The notes under the pieces are model-generated. The model saw nothing but the letters and a program-made list of their open reading frames with translations. It was not told the origin of the DNA and made no database searches. Below are positions 1 through 8,794 of a DNA stretch of 64,000 bases, in pieces. A program made the translations under genes and the position numbers. The DNA is from Inquilinus sp042743185 (lineage in GTDB: Bacteria > Pseudomonadota > Alphaproteobacteria > DSM-16000 > Inquilinaceae), in NCBI RefSeq assembly GCF_042743185.1, contig NZ_JBHYMS010000014.1:62001-126000 (forward strand), in the 5' to 3' direction. Every line of letters begins with the position of its first letter. Position 1 is the first letter of the stretch.

Positions 1-310
1 GGTCACCGCCGAGCGCGCCGCCGAGCAGACCGTTGAGCAGACCGTCGACCAGGCCGAAGACGCCGCCGAGGAGCCCTTCGCCCTCGCCGCCGCCGAAGAC
101 CAGGCCGTCCAGGGAGCCCAGGACGCTCTTCACCGTGCCGATCACGCCGCTGAGGAGATCCTCGCTGAGCAGATTCCCGAGCAGACCGTCATCGCCCAGC
201 AGCCCGCCGAGAAGGCCGTCGCTGCCGAGCAGGCCGCCGAGGAGACCGTCATTGCCCAGCAGACCGCCGAGCAAACCGTCATCCCCGAGCAGGCCGTCAA
301 GAAGACCCAT
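1..310 (-). CDS. Gly-Leu decapeptide-repeat protein, 3' end cut by window edge
   Basis: This frame opens with ATG at 310 and has no stop before the window edge, giving 103 codons. A strong ribosome binding site (GGAGG at 320-316, five bases before ATG) supports the start. The protein is built almost only of Gly, Leu, Asp, Asn and Ser. Residues 11-50 are four copies of a ten-residue unit (DGLLGGLLGN, then the same ending S and D, then a degenerate DGLLGNLLSE). After that come less regular GLLGG-type stretches. There is no classical signal peptide, no Cys, and few charged residues other than Asp/Glu. I do not recognise a function; a surface-associated or self-assembling repeat protein is only a guess. 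The promoter probably lies in the AT-rich DNA to its right. Confidence 0.7.
   Translation of the reverse strand, partial: MGLLDGLLGDDGLLGGLLGNDGLLGGLLGSDGLLGGLLGDDGLLGNLLSEDLLSGVIGTVKSVLGSLDGLVFGGGEGEGLLGGVFGLVDGLLNGLLGGALGGD
161..280 (-). repeat. Tandem 30-bp coding repeat (four units)
   Basis: Four 30-bp units in the minus-strand gene encode the decapeptide DGLLGGLLGx (residues 11-50). Units 1-3 are nearly identical in protein and differ mainly at wobble positions. Unit 4 is degenerate. The unit length is a multiple of three, so copy-number change would keep the frame. Confidence 0.75.
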
Positions 311-1089
311 GTTTTCCTCCTCCAAGAAACATTTGCCAAGCCGACAGCCCGGCCGCCGCCCACCGGGCGAACCAGCCGGCATTCAGGCAAAAAACGATAG
401 ATCTGTCCATGGAAATTCCCGTTTTTTACTTTTCAATGACGAAATAGATGGATGAATTTGGTCCCACATAAGTTCAGTCATCAAATAGGGGTTTATCGTT
501 TCCTTAATTAGGATATTTAATTACTTCTACTTGAAATTTACTTTCTCACAAGAATTTCGGAGCGCCCGTTTGATGCGAGAAATATGCCTCCGAGCTCAAC
601 GGGATACGCCGAACCGGGACGCCCGGGCGGGGCGCCGTCCGAATCGTGCGACCGGGGCGAGGCGGCCCCCACGGCCCGGCGGCCGGCCACAGACGGGACC
701 GGCAGGCATTCGCGGCAGGATCGGCCCCGTCATTGCTTGCGAACGCCTGCGGATGAGCTTCCGGCCCCCGGCATTGCTTGGCACGAGCAGAAACGCGGGA
801 ATGGCGACTGGCCGGCCGGCCCGCGACGACTGCGGCCGGTCTTGGACTCTTCCGCATGCCCATGGATCGCTGCGGGCCGCCATCGGGCGCCGACGCGCCG
901 GGCGGCGGCGACGGGCCGGAACGGAGCCGTGAGCGATGGTCGCATTGCCGGCGCCGCCGGGGTAGACTCGCACGGTTCCGTGAGAACGGCTGGACAGCAG
1001 CCGGGATCGCCTCGTACAACCCTGGGTATTCATGACGGGATATGCATTGCAATTGAGCAGCAGTCCCGGATCCGGTGAGGGAGGGCATA
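311..1089. other. Gene-poor stretch, partly AT-rich
   Basis: About 780 bases without a gene I can support. Bases 380-550 are strikingly AT-rich for this genome and probably hold the promoter of the minus-strand repeat gene, although no clean -35/-10 pair stands out. Bases 560-1070 are GC-rich. Open frames exist on both strands there, but they are Arg/Pro/Gly-rich, overlap one another, and have neither a good ribosome binding site nor a recognisable domain. Confidence 0.5.
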
Positions 1090-1371
1090 TTGAACGTGGA
1101 ATCCACTGGCATTAGCGAAGCCGAGCTGCGCGACGCATTGAAGAAGCTGGCAGTGGCGAGCGACCTGCGCTTCGGCCAGGTGGTCGGCCTGGCGGCGCTG
1201 GTGGCGCTGCTACCCGGCGTCGAGGCGATCCCGGTCGAGAAGGTCGAGGAGGTCGTCGAGCGGCTGACCCGCGGCGTTCCGGGCGGCCAGAACCTGAAGA
1301 TCCCGGCGGTCAACATCGCCCGCAACGTGATCACCGCCGCCGCCGAGGCCAAGAGCTCCGGCACCGCCTGA
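1090..1371 (+). CDS. Small protein of unknown function
   Basis: A 93-residue protein if it starts at TTG 1090, which has GAGGGAGGG about five bases upstream. A GTG at 1075 in the same frame would add five residues but has no such site. The sequence looks like a real soluble protein: mixed charged helices at the N-terminus (residues 8-20, ISEAELRDAL), a hydrophobic Ala/Leu/Val stretch near residues 30-45, and an amphipathic C-terminal half with VEKVEEVVERL. I recognise no family. It converges on mgtE, with a double-hairpin repeat between the two genes. Confidence 0.55.
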   Translation: MNVESTGISEAELRDALKKLAVASDLRFGQVVGLAALVALLPGVEAIPVEKVEEVVERLTRGVPGGQNLKIPAVNIARNVITAAAEAKSSGTA

Positions 1372-1402
1372 GGTTCGGAGATCGTCTGTCTTCCCGTTGG
1401 AA

Positions 1403-1475
1403 GTAGGTTGGGTTCGCGGTCGCGAACCCAACATGGCAGTCGAGCGTTGGGTTCGCCGAGGCGAACCCAACCTAC
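1403..1475. repeat. Double-hairpin dispersed repeat, copy 1
   Basis: Two adjacent perfect 12-bp inverted repeats: GTTGGGTTCGCG with its complement at 1407-1432, and GTTGGGTTCGCC with its complement at 1446-1471. GTAG at the left end and CTAC at the right end make the whole unit an outer inverted repeat as well. The same design recurs at 19179-19253 and 54229-54307. The layout resembles REP/BIME elements. It sits between the 3' ends of two convergent genes and could act as a bidirectional terminator or mRNA-stabilising structure. Confidence 0.9.
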
Positions 1476-1497
1476 GATTCACATCAGGCCGTGCACG

Positions 1498-2889
1498 TCA
1501 GAGCAGGATCAGGGCGGCCAGGCCGAGGAAGGCGAAGAAGCCGACCACGTCGGTGACGGTGGTCAGGAACACGGCGCTGGACACCGCCGGATCGATCCCG
1601 AAGCGCTGCATCGCCAGCGGGATCACGGTGCCCGAGAAGGCCGCCGCCAGCAGGTTGATGATCATGGCGGCGCCGATCACCACCGCCAGCCGCGGATCCG
1701 CGAACCACAGCCACACCACCCCGCCGGCGATCGCCGCGAAGAGCAGGCCGTTGATCACGCCGACCAGCACCTCCTTCCACAGGATGCGGACGGCGTTGCT
1801 GTCGTTCAGCTCGCGCATCGCCAGGGCCCGCACCGCGACGGTCAGGGTCTGGGTGCCGGCATTGCCGCCCATCGAGGCGACGATCGGCATCAGCACGGCC
1901 AGCGCCACCACCTTGCTGATCGTGTCCTCGAACAGCCCGATCACCGACGAAGCCAGGACCGCGGTCAGCAGGTTGACGAACAGCCAGGAGAAGCGCGAGC
2001 GGGTGGTGGCGGCGACGTCGCGGTACAGGTCGCTCTGCTCGCCGATGCCGCCGAGGCGGAAGATGTCCTCCTCCGCCTCCTCGTCGATGACGTCGACCAC
2101 GTCGTCGAGGGTGATGACGCCGAGCAGCTTGCCGTTCCGGTCGACCACCGGCGCCGAGACCATGCCGTAGCGCCGGAACAGCAGCGCCACCTCCTCCTGG
2201 TCCATCTCGGCCGGAATCGGATGGATGTCCTCCAGCTCCAGCTCGGCCAGCTTGGCCGGGCGCCGGCCGCGCAGGAAGCGCGACAGCGGCAGCTGACCGC
2301 TGGGGTTGCCGTGCAGATCGACCAGGAACAGGCTGTAGAACTCGTCCGGCAGGTCCTCGGCGGTGCGCAGCCAGTCGATGACCTTGCCGACGGTCCAGTA
2401 GTCCGGCACCGACACCAGCTCGCGCTGCATCAGGCGGCCGGCGGAGTATTCCGGGAAGTCCAGCCCTTCGAGCAGGACCCGCCGTTCCTCCGCCGGGACA
2501 TTGGCCAGGACCGCGTCGCGCCCGCCCTCGTCGAGGGTCTCGATCAGGGCCAGCGCGTCGTCGGAATCGAGCTCCTGCAGCGCCGCCGCGACGTCCTGCG
2601 GCCCGAGCAGATCCAGGACCTCCTGCCGGACGTCCTCGTTCAGCCAGGCCAGCGCCTCGGCGTCGGTGGTCAGTTGCACCCGGATCAGGCCGACGACGAC
2701 GCGCCGGTCGTCCGGATGCAGCGCCTCGATCAGCGCCGCCAGGTCGGCGGAGTGGAGCGGCGCCAGCCGCTCCTCCACCTCGCCGAGGCGGTGGTCGTCC
2801 AGCGCCTCCTCGATCCCCTGCACGAAGCCGGGCGGCAGGCCGTATTCCTGGGGCTCGGCTACCGCCGCTTCGCCGCCGGGCGCCGTCAC
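1498..2889 (-). CDS. mgtE: Magnesium transporter MgtE
   Basis: Inner-membrane Mg2+ channel/transporter, 463 residues from the proposed GTG at 2889. The order is typical: an N-terminal superhelical domain of acidic repeats (about residues 25-130), two CBS domains (about 135-255, with the GVITLDDVVDVIDEEAEED segment linking to the plug helix), then five membrane helices to the C-terminus. The pore-region motif MGGNAGTQT and the TTVTDVVGFF signature near the end are intact. The start codon lies one base beyond the stop of the upstream malic enzyme gene, so the two are probably co-transcribed and translationally coupled. An ATG at 2937 is also in frame but would overlap maeB by about 47 bases. 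Confidence 0.92.
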   Translation of the reverse strand: MTAPGGEAAVAEPQEYGLPPGFVQGIEEALDDHRLGEVEERLAPLHSADLAALIEALHPDDRRVVVGLIRVQLTTDAEALAWLNEDVRQEVLDLLGPQDVAAALQELDSDDALALIETLDEGGRDAVLANVPAEERRVLLEGLDFPEYSAGRLMQRELVSVPDYWTVGKVIDWLRTAEDLPDEFYSLFLVDLHGNPSGQLPLSRFLRGRRPAKLAELELEDIHPIPAEMDQEEVALLFRRYGMVSAPVVDRNGKLLGVITLDDVVDVIDEEAEEDIFRLGGIGEQSDLYRDVAATTRSRFSWLFVNLLTAVLASSVIGLFEDTISKVVALAVLMPIVASMGGNAGTQTLTVAVRALAMRELNDSNAVRILWKEVLVGVINGLLFAAIAGGVVWLWFADPRLAVVIGAAMIINLLAAAFSGTVIPLAMQRFGIDPAVSSAVFLTTVTDVVGFFAFLGLAALILL

Positions 2890-2890
2890 C

Positions 2891-5227
<2,337 letters not shown>

Positions 5228-5324
5228 CAGGGGATCCGGACAGCGTTACGGGTCGAGCCGTTATAGGCAGCGTTCCGCCCGGGCGGAAGGGCCGCGTCGG
5301 GAGGCTGCCCCGCCAGAAACGCGA

Positions 5325-5349
5325 AAGGCCCGCCGGTGAGGGCGGGCCT
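5325..5349 (-). terminator. Intrinsic terminator downstream of tRNA-Leu
   Basis: AAGGCCCGCC pairs with GGCGGGCCTT across a five-base loop; read on the minus strand the stem runs into TTTCGCGTTTC. It lies ten bases after the tRNA CCA end, so it probably ends the tRNA transcript and insulates maeB. Confidence 0.75.
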
Positions 5350-5358
5350 TGCGAAGAG

Positions 5359-5446
5359 ATGGTGCGGTCGAGAAGACTCGAACTTCCACGGGGGTTAGCC
5401 CACAGCGACCTCAACGCTGCGCGTCTACCAATTCCGCCACGACCGC
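5359..5446 (-). tRNA. tRNA-Leu(GAG)
   Basis: An 88-nt class II tRNA with encoded CCA (5361-5359). Acceptor stem GCGGTCG/CGACCGC, D arm TGGCGGAATTGGTAGACGC, anticodon stem CAGCG/CGCTG around the loop TTGAGGT (anticodon GAG, reading CUC/CUU), a long variable arm, and T arm GTTCGAGTC. The long variable arm and D-loop identify leucine. Confidence 0.95.
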
Positions 5447-5506
5447 ACGGCAGGCACGCCCACGAGGGGCCTTGCCTTCCGAGGTGCGGGGGGATTAGCA
5501 GATCGG

Positions 5507-6220
5507 ATGCGCCCGATCAAGCAGCCCGATGAGATGATCGCGATTCCGTCTCCCGCCATCGCCGAAACCGCCGTTCCGGGCGCCTTGACGCGGCTTGCGC
5601 CCGACTGGCGCATCGACGACGGCGCCGTGCCCTATCCCGAGGCGCTGGCGGCGATGGAGGCCCGGGTGGCGGCGATTCGCGCCGGCACCGCGCCGGAGCT
5701 GGTGTGGCTCTTGGAGCACCCGCCGCTCTACACCGCCGGCACCAGCGCCCAGGACACCGACCTGCTGACGCCCGACCGCTTCCCGGTCTACCGCACCGGC
5801 CGCGGCGGCCAGTACACCTATCACGGGCCGGGGCAGCGGGTCGGCTACGTCATGGTCGACCTGAAGCGCCGCAACCCGGACGTGCGCGCCTATGTCCATG
5901 CGCTGGAGGAGTGGCTGATCCGCGCCCTGGCGCGGTTCCAGGTGAAGGGCGAGCGGCGCGAGGGCCGGGTCGGCATCTGGGTCGAGCGCGACGGCTTCGA
6001 GAAGAAAATCGCTGCGATCGGGGTGCGGGTGCGGCAATGGGTGACCTTCCACGGCGTGGCGCTGAACGTCGACCCCGACCTGTCGCATTTCGCCGGCATC
6101 GTGCCCTGCGGCCTGGCCCAGTACGGCGTCACCTCGCTGGTCGATCTCGGCCTGCCGGTGACTATGGCCGACGTCGACCTGGCGATGCGCGAGGCCTGGG
6201 ACGAGGTGTTCGAGAGGTGA
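5507..6220 (+). CDS. lipB: Octanoyl-[ACP]:protein octanoyltransferase LipB
   Basis: Transfers octanoate from acyl carrier protein to lipoyl domains of 2-oxoacid dehydrogenases and the glycine cleavage system, the first step of lipoate synthesis. The 237 residues carry all family signatures: RGGQYTYHGPGQ, the catalytic Lys in FEKKIAAIG (Lys167), and the acyl-thioester Cys201 in VPCGL. ATG 5507 lacks a clear ribosome binding site. An in-frame ATG at 5534 (MIAIPSP) is an alternative that would trim nine poorly conserved residues. The gene converges on ccdB with only one base between the stops. Confidence 0.93.
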   Translation: MRPIKQPDEMIAIPSPAIAETAVPGALTRLAPDWRIDDGAVPYPEALAAMEARVAAIRAGTAPELVWLLEHPPLYTAGTSAQDTDLLTPDRFPVYRTGRGGQYTYHGPGQRVGYVMVDLKRRNPDVRAYVHALEEWLIRALARFQVKGERREGRVGIWVERDGFEKKIAAIGVRVRQWVTFHGVALNVDPDLSHFAGIVPCGLAQYGVTSLVDLGLPVTMADVDLAMREAWDEVFER

Positions 6221-6221
6221 G

Positions 6222-6524
6222 TCAGAAGCCCTGGAGCAGGAAGTCCAGGGCGTCGACGATCACCGAATGCTGGTCGGCCAGCGAGGCGACTGGATTGCCC
6301 AGCTCGGAGGCTCGAACCGCCCCCGTATGCGTCGTCTGCAGGAAGTATCTTTGGCCGTCGATCGAGAAAATCGGCTCCAGCCGTTCCTGTTGGCCGCCTC
6401 GATAGACAGGCAACGGGATCAGCGGAACCACGATCCGTGTGGCCAGATGGTCGTGGAACTCCGATTGCACGTTCAGCACCAGGGTGCCGCCAAGCCTGCT
6501 CACCCGATGCACATCGAACCGCAT
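6222..6524 (-). CDS. ccdB: CcdB-family toxin
   Basis: A 100-residue CcdB-fold toxin; the F-plasmid member poisons DNA gyrase. Start ATG 6524 overlaps the ccdA stop in TGATG, the usual coupled arrangement. The body fits the family (MRFDVHRV, VVPLIPL, NPVASLADQHSVIVDALDF). The C-terminus is LLQGF, whereas F-plasmid CcdB ends in Trp-Gly-Ile, residues needed for gyrase poisoning. Gly is kept but Trp is replaced by Gln and Ile by Phe, as in many chromosomal CcdB proteins, so toxicity or target may differ. It converges tail to tail with lipB. Confidence 0.88.
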   Translation of the reverse strand: MRFDVHRVSRLGGTLVLNVQSEFHDHLATRIVVPLIPLPVYRGGQQERLEPIFSIDGQRYFLQTTHTGAVRASELGNPVASLADQHSVIVDALDFLLQGF

Positions 6525-6775
6525 CAGAAGAGCCGCAGCGATTCCAGGGTCAGCCCATGCTGCTCGACCCATTCGTTGTGGCTCTTGATCGCCTCTGCGT
6601 TTCGCTGCTTCCAGAGCTCGCCCTCATGGCGGCGTACCGCCTCGATGATGGCGTCCTCAGCGATCCTGGAGATGTTCAGGCCGTACTCCTTCGCCCGGCG
6701 GGTCGCCTCCGCCGAGAGGGTGAGGTTGGTTGCGCGGCGCGGTGCGCGTCCTTCATCGATCATCGTCATAGGCAT
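6524..6775 (-). CDS. ccdA: CcdA-family antitoxin
   Basis: An 83-residue antitoxin from ATG 6775; ATGs at 6769 and 6763 are also possible, and none has a strong ribosome binding site. Residues 15-50 (ATNLTLSAEATRRAKEYGLNI and following) form the ribbon-helix-helix DNA-binding domain that autorepresses such operons. The C-terminal tail (EGELWKQRNAEAIKSHNEWV) is the flexible toxin-binding region. The stop overlaps the ccdB start. Two ATGCGCAT palindromes just upstream are the likely autoregulatory operator. A truncated relative lies upstream on the same strand. Confidence 0.88.
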   Translation of the reverse strand: MPMTMIDEGRAPRRATNLTLSAEATRRAKEYGLNISRIAEDAIIEAVRRHEGELWKQRNAEAIKSHNEWVEQHGLTLESLRLF

Positions 6776-6778
6776 ATG

Positions 6779-6799
6779 ATGCGCATTGAGGATGCGCAT
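6779..6799 (-). promoter_or_regulatory. Candidate CcdA operator: tandem ATGCGCAT palindromes
   Basis: Two identical self-complementary octamers, ATGCGCAT at 6779-6786 and 6792-6799, spaced 13 bp centre to centre directly before the ccdA start. Ribbon-helix-helix antitoxins typically bind such tandem short palindromes. Function is inferred from position and symmetry. Confidence 0.5.
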
Positions 6800-6853
6800 T
6801 GCAAGCTCGTAATCGATTTATTCTTCTGCCCGTGAGCAGGATAGACCGCATCA
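6800..6853 (-). pseudogene. Relic of a ccdB 5' end
   Basis: Directly after the truncated ccdA-like gene the minus strand reads TTCTGATGCGGT, the same sequence as the junction of the intact ccdA-ccdB pair (stop TGA overlapping the ATG of ccdB). The frame then diverges at once from CcdB and runs into the ccdA promoter region. This fits a former tandem ccdAB copy whose ccdB was deleted apart from its first codons. Confidence 0.5.
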
Positions 6854-7021
6854 GAACCGCCGATACTTCGCCAAGAGGAGACCTTCCCTCTTGACCCGTT
6901 CGTTGTGGCTCCGGATCGCCTCGGCATTCTCCTCCTTCCACCGCACCGCTTCGTCCCGACACTTGGCCTCGTCGGCCGCATCCTTCGAGTCACGATCTTT
7001 CGTCTTGTTCCGATCGGGCAT
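6851..7021 (-). CDS. Truncated CcdA-like antitoxin lacking the DNA-binding domain
   Basis: 56 residues from ATG 7021, with GGGGAGGG six bases upstream as a good ribosome binding site. The C-terminal half (VRWKEENAEAIRSHNERVKREG) is clearly homologous to the toxin-binding tail of the neighbouring CcdA (ELWKQRNAEAIKSHNEWVEQHG), and the DNA is alike too. The N-terminal half is a charged segment (MPDRNKTKDRDSKDAADE) with no ribbon-helix-helix. It therefore looks like a stand-alone toxin-binding peptide or a decaying gene. Start-to-start distance to the divergent ABC-F gene is only 42 bases. Confidence 0.65.
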   Translation of the reverse strand: MPDRNKTKDRDSKDAADEAKCRDEAVRWKEENAEAIRSHNERVKREGLLLAKYRRF

Positions 7022-7063
7022 CTGGTACCCTCCCCGGTCCGATCGCCGCATCCGGGTCCCATC

Positions 7064-8602
7064 ATGCTCCTCCAAGCCGAAGCCATCACCCTCAAGATCG
7101 GCGGCCGGGCGCTGTTCCAGGATGCCAGCTTCACCGTCCAACCCGACGACCGGATCGGCCTGGTCGGCGACAACGGCAGCGGCAAGTCGACGCTGATCCA
7201 GGCGCTGCTCGGCGAGATCGAGCTGGACCGCGGCCGCATCGCACGCCGGCGCGGCCTCTTGATCGGCCATGTGCCGCAGGCGGTGCCGGCCGGAATCCTG
7301 CCCCTGACGCTGCACGAGGCCATGGTGCGGGCCCTGCCCGAGACGGCGCGGGACGACCAGGCCTGGCGCGCCGACATGGTGCTGGACGAACTGGGGATCG
7401 AGCCCGAGCAGTGGCACCAGCAGACGGTCGCCGAGCTGTCCGGCGGCTGGCAGCGCCTGCTGCTGGTGGCGCGGGCGACTCTGGCCGACCCGGACCTGCT
7501 GATCCTGGACGAGCCGACCAACCATCTCGACGTCGGCAAGGTGATGCGGCTGGAGCGCTGGCTGACCGAGCATCTGCGCCTGCCCTTCATCCTGGTGTCG
7601 CATGACCGCGAGTTCCTGGACCGGGTCACCGACCGCACCATCATCCTGCGCGGCGACCGGGTGCGGAGCTACGGCACCTCCTTCTCGCAGGCGCGGCAGG
7701 AGCTGATTCGCGAGGACCTGGCGGCGCTGCAGCAGGCCGAGCGCGACGAGAAGGAGGTCGAGCGGCTGGAGCGGGCGGCCAAGCGGCTGGCGATCTGGTC
7801 CAACCTGAAGGGCCACAACCCGGACATGGCCCGGCGCGCCAAGGCGGTGGCGTCCCGCGCCGAGCAGCGCCGGGCGGAGGCCACGGTGGCGCATCGCGAG
7901 GCGCGGCGGGACATCAACCTGGACACCACCGAGGTGCAACGCGCCACGCTGGTGCGGCTGAAGGACCATGTCGTGCGCACCGAGACCGGGCGGGAGCTGC
8001 TGCGCATCGAGCAGGAGTTCATCCGCCGCGGCGACCGCATCGCGCTCCTGGGTCTGAACGGCACCGGCAAGTCGCACCTGATCCGCGACCTGATGGCGGC
8101 GATCACCCGGGCGGCGGCGGGCGACGCGCCGCTCGGCCAGTCGATCACCGCCAACCCGCAGCTGCGGCCCGGCTATCTCGACCAGCACCTGTCCGACCTG
8201 CCGCGGCAGATGCCGGTGAACCGGGCGCTGCAGGCGGCCTCGACCCTGCGCGACGCCGAGCTGGTGCGGGATCTGCACAACATCGGCATCCCGATCGAGA
8301 AGCAGGCGACGCCGATCGCCAACCTCAGCTACGGCGAGCAGCTGCGCGTCACCTTCCTGCTGCTGCGGCTGCGCCAGCCCAACATCTATCTGCTGGACGA
8401 GCCGACCAACCACCTGGACATCGCCGGACGGGAGCGGCTGGAGGACCTGCTGTCGCGCGACGACACGACCTGCGTCTTCGTCACCCACGACCGGCGCATG
8501 CTGCGCGGCATCGGCACGCGGTACCTGGAGATCCGCAACCGCCGGCTGGTCGAGGTCGACGGGCCGGACGAGTTCCTGGAGCGGGCGGCGGCCGCGGCCT
8601 GA
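7064..8602 (+). CDS. ABC-F family ATPase
   Basis: A 512-residue soluble protein with two ATP-binding cassettes and no membrane segment, as in ABC-F proteins, which act on ribosomes in translation or antibiotic protection. Cassette 1 has Walker A GDNGSGKST (35-43), signature LSGGWQR and Walker B LLILDEPTNHLD. Cassette 2 has GLNGTGKSH, LSYGEQLR and IYLLDEPTNHLD. The inter-domain linker (about 215-300) is rich in Arg, Glu and Ala and should be helical. ATG 7064 begins MLLQAEAITLKIGG, at the usual start of cassette 1; an open frame continues upstream but overlaps the ccdA-like gene. Subfamily (Uup, YheS or other) is unresolved. Confidence 0.88.
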   Translation: MLLQAEAITLKIGGRALFQDASFTVQPDDRIGLVGDNGSGKSTLIQALLGEIELDRGRIARRRGLLIGHVPQAVPAGILPLTLHEAMVRALPETARDDQAWRADMVLDELGIEPEQWHQQTVAELSGGWQRLLLVARATLADPDLLILDEPTNHLDVGKVMRLERWLTEHLRLPFILVSHDREFLDRVTDRTIILRGDRVRSYGTSFSQARQELIREDLAALQQAERDEKEVERLERAAKRLAIWSNLKGHNPDMARRAKAVASRAEQRRAEATVAHREARRDINLDTTEVQRATLVRLKDHVVRTETGRELLRIEQEFIRRGDRIALLGLNGTGKSHLIRDLMAAITRAAAGDAPLGQSITANPQLRPGYLDQHLSDLPRQMPVNRALQAASTLRDAELVRDLHNIGIPIEKQATPIANLSYGEQLRVTFLLLRLRQPNIYLLDEPTNHLDIAGRERLEDLLSRDDTTCVFVTHDRRMLRGIGTRYLEIRNRRLVEVDGPDEFLERAAAAA

Positions 8603-8794
8603 ATCGGCCGGGAGCGATCCCCGGACGCTCCTTGTCGCCCACCGCGCGTCCGCGGCTAGGAAGGATCTCCAATCCGCTGTTAGGATAGGGTCGTTTCAAG
8701 GGCGACCATCCTTTCGGACGGGCCACCGAACGGCTGCAGCCTGAACCTGCCCGGCGCGGAAACAAGGCGGGCGATTCGAGCCGACGGAGCGCGC

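Noticed and set aside
33..455. Plus-strand frame rich in Ser, Pro and Arg
   Set aside because: It is the complement of the Gly-Leu repeat gene on the minus strand, whose strong ribosome binding site and regular protein repeats make it the real gene.
546..1364. Several overlapping open frames on both strands in the left gap
   Set aside because: Arg/Gly/Pro-rich, no ribosome binding sites, no domains, and they conflict with one another; typical of high-GC non-coding DNA.
1403..1475. Repeats considered as CRISPR units
   Set aside because: Each copy is a lone double hairpin tens of kilobases from the next; there is no array of repeats and spacers and no cas gene.
6753..6962. Minus-strand frame across the truncated ccdA and the gap
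   Set aside because: It runs out of frame through the ccdA-like gene; only the TTCTGATGCGGT junction is meaningful, and that is reported as a ccdB relic.
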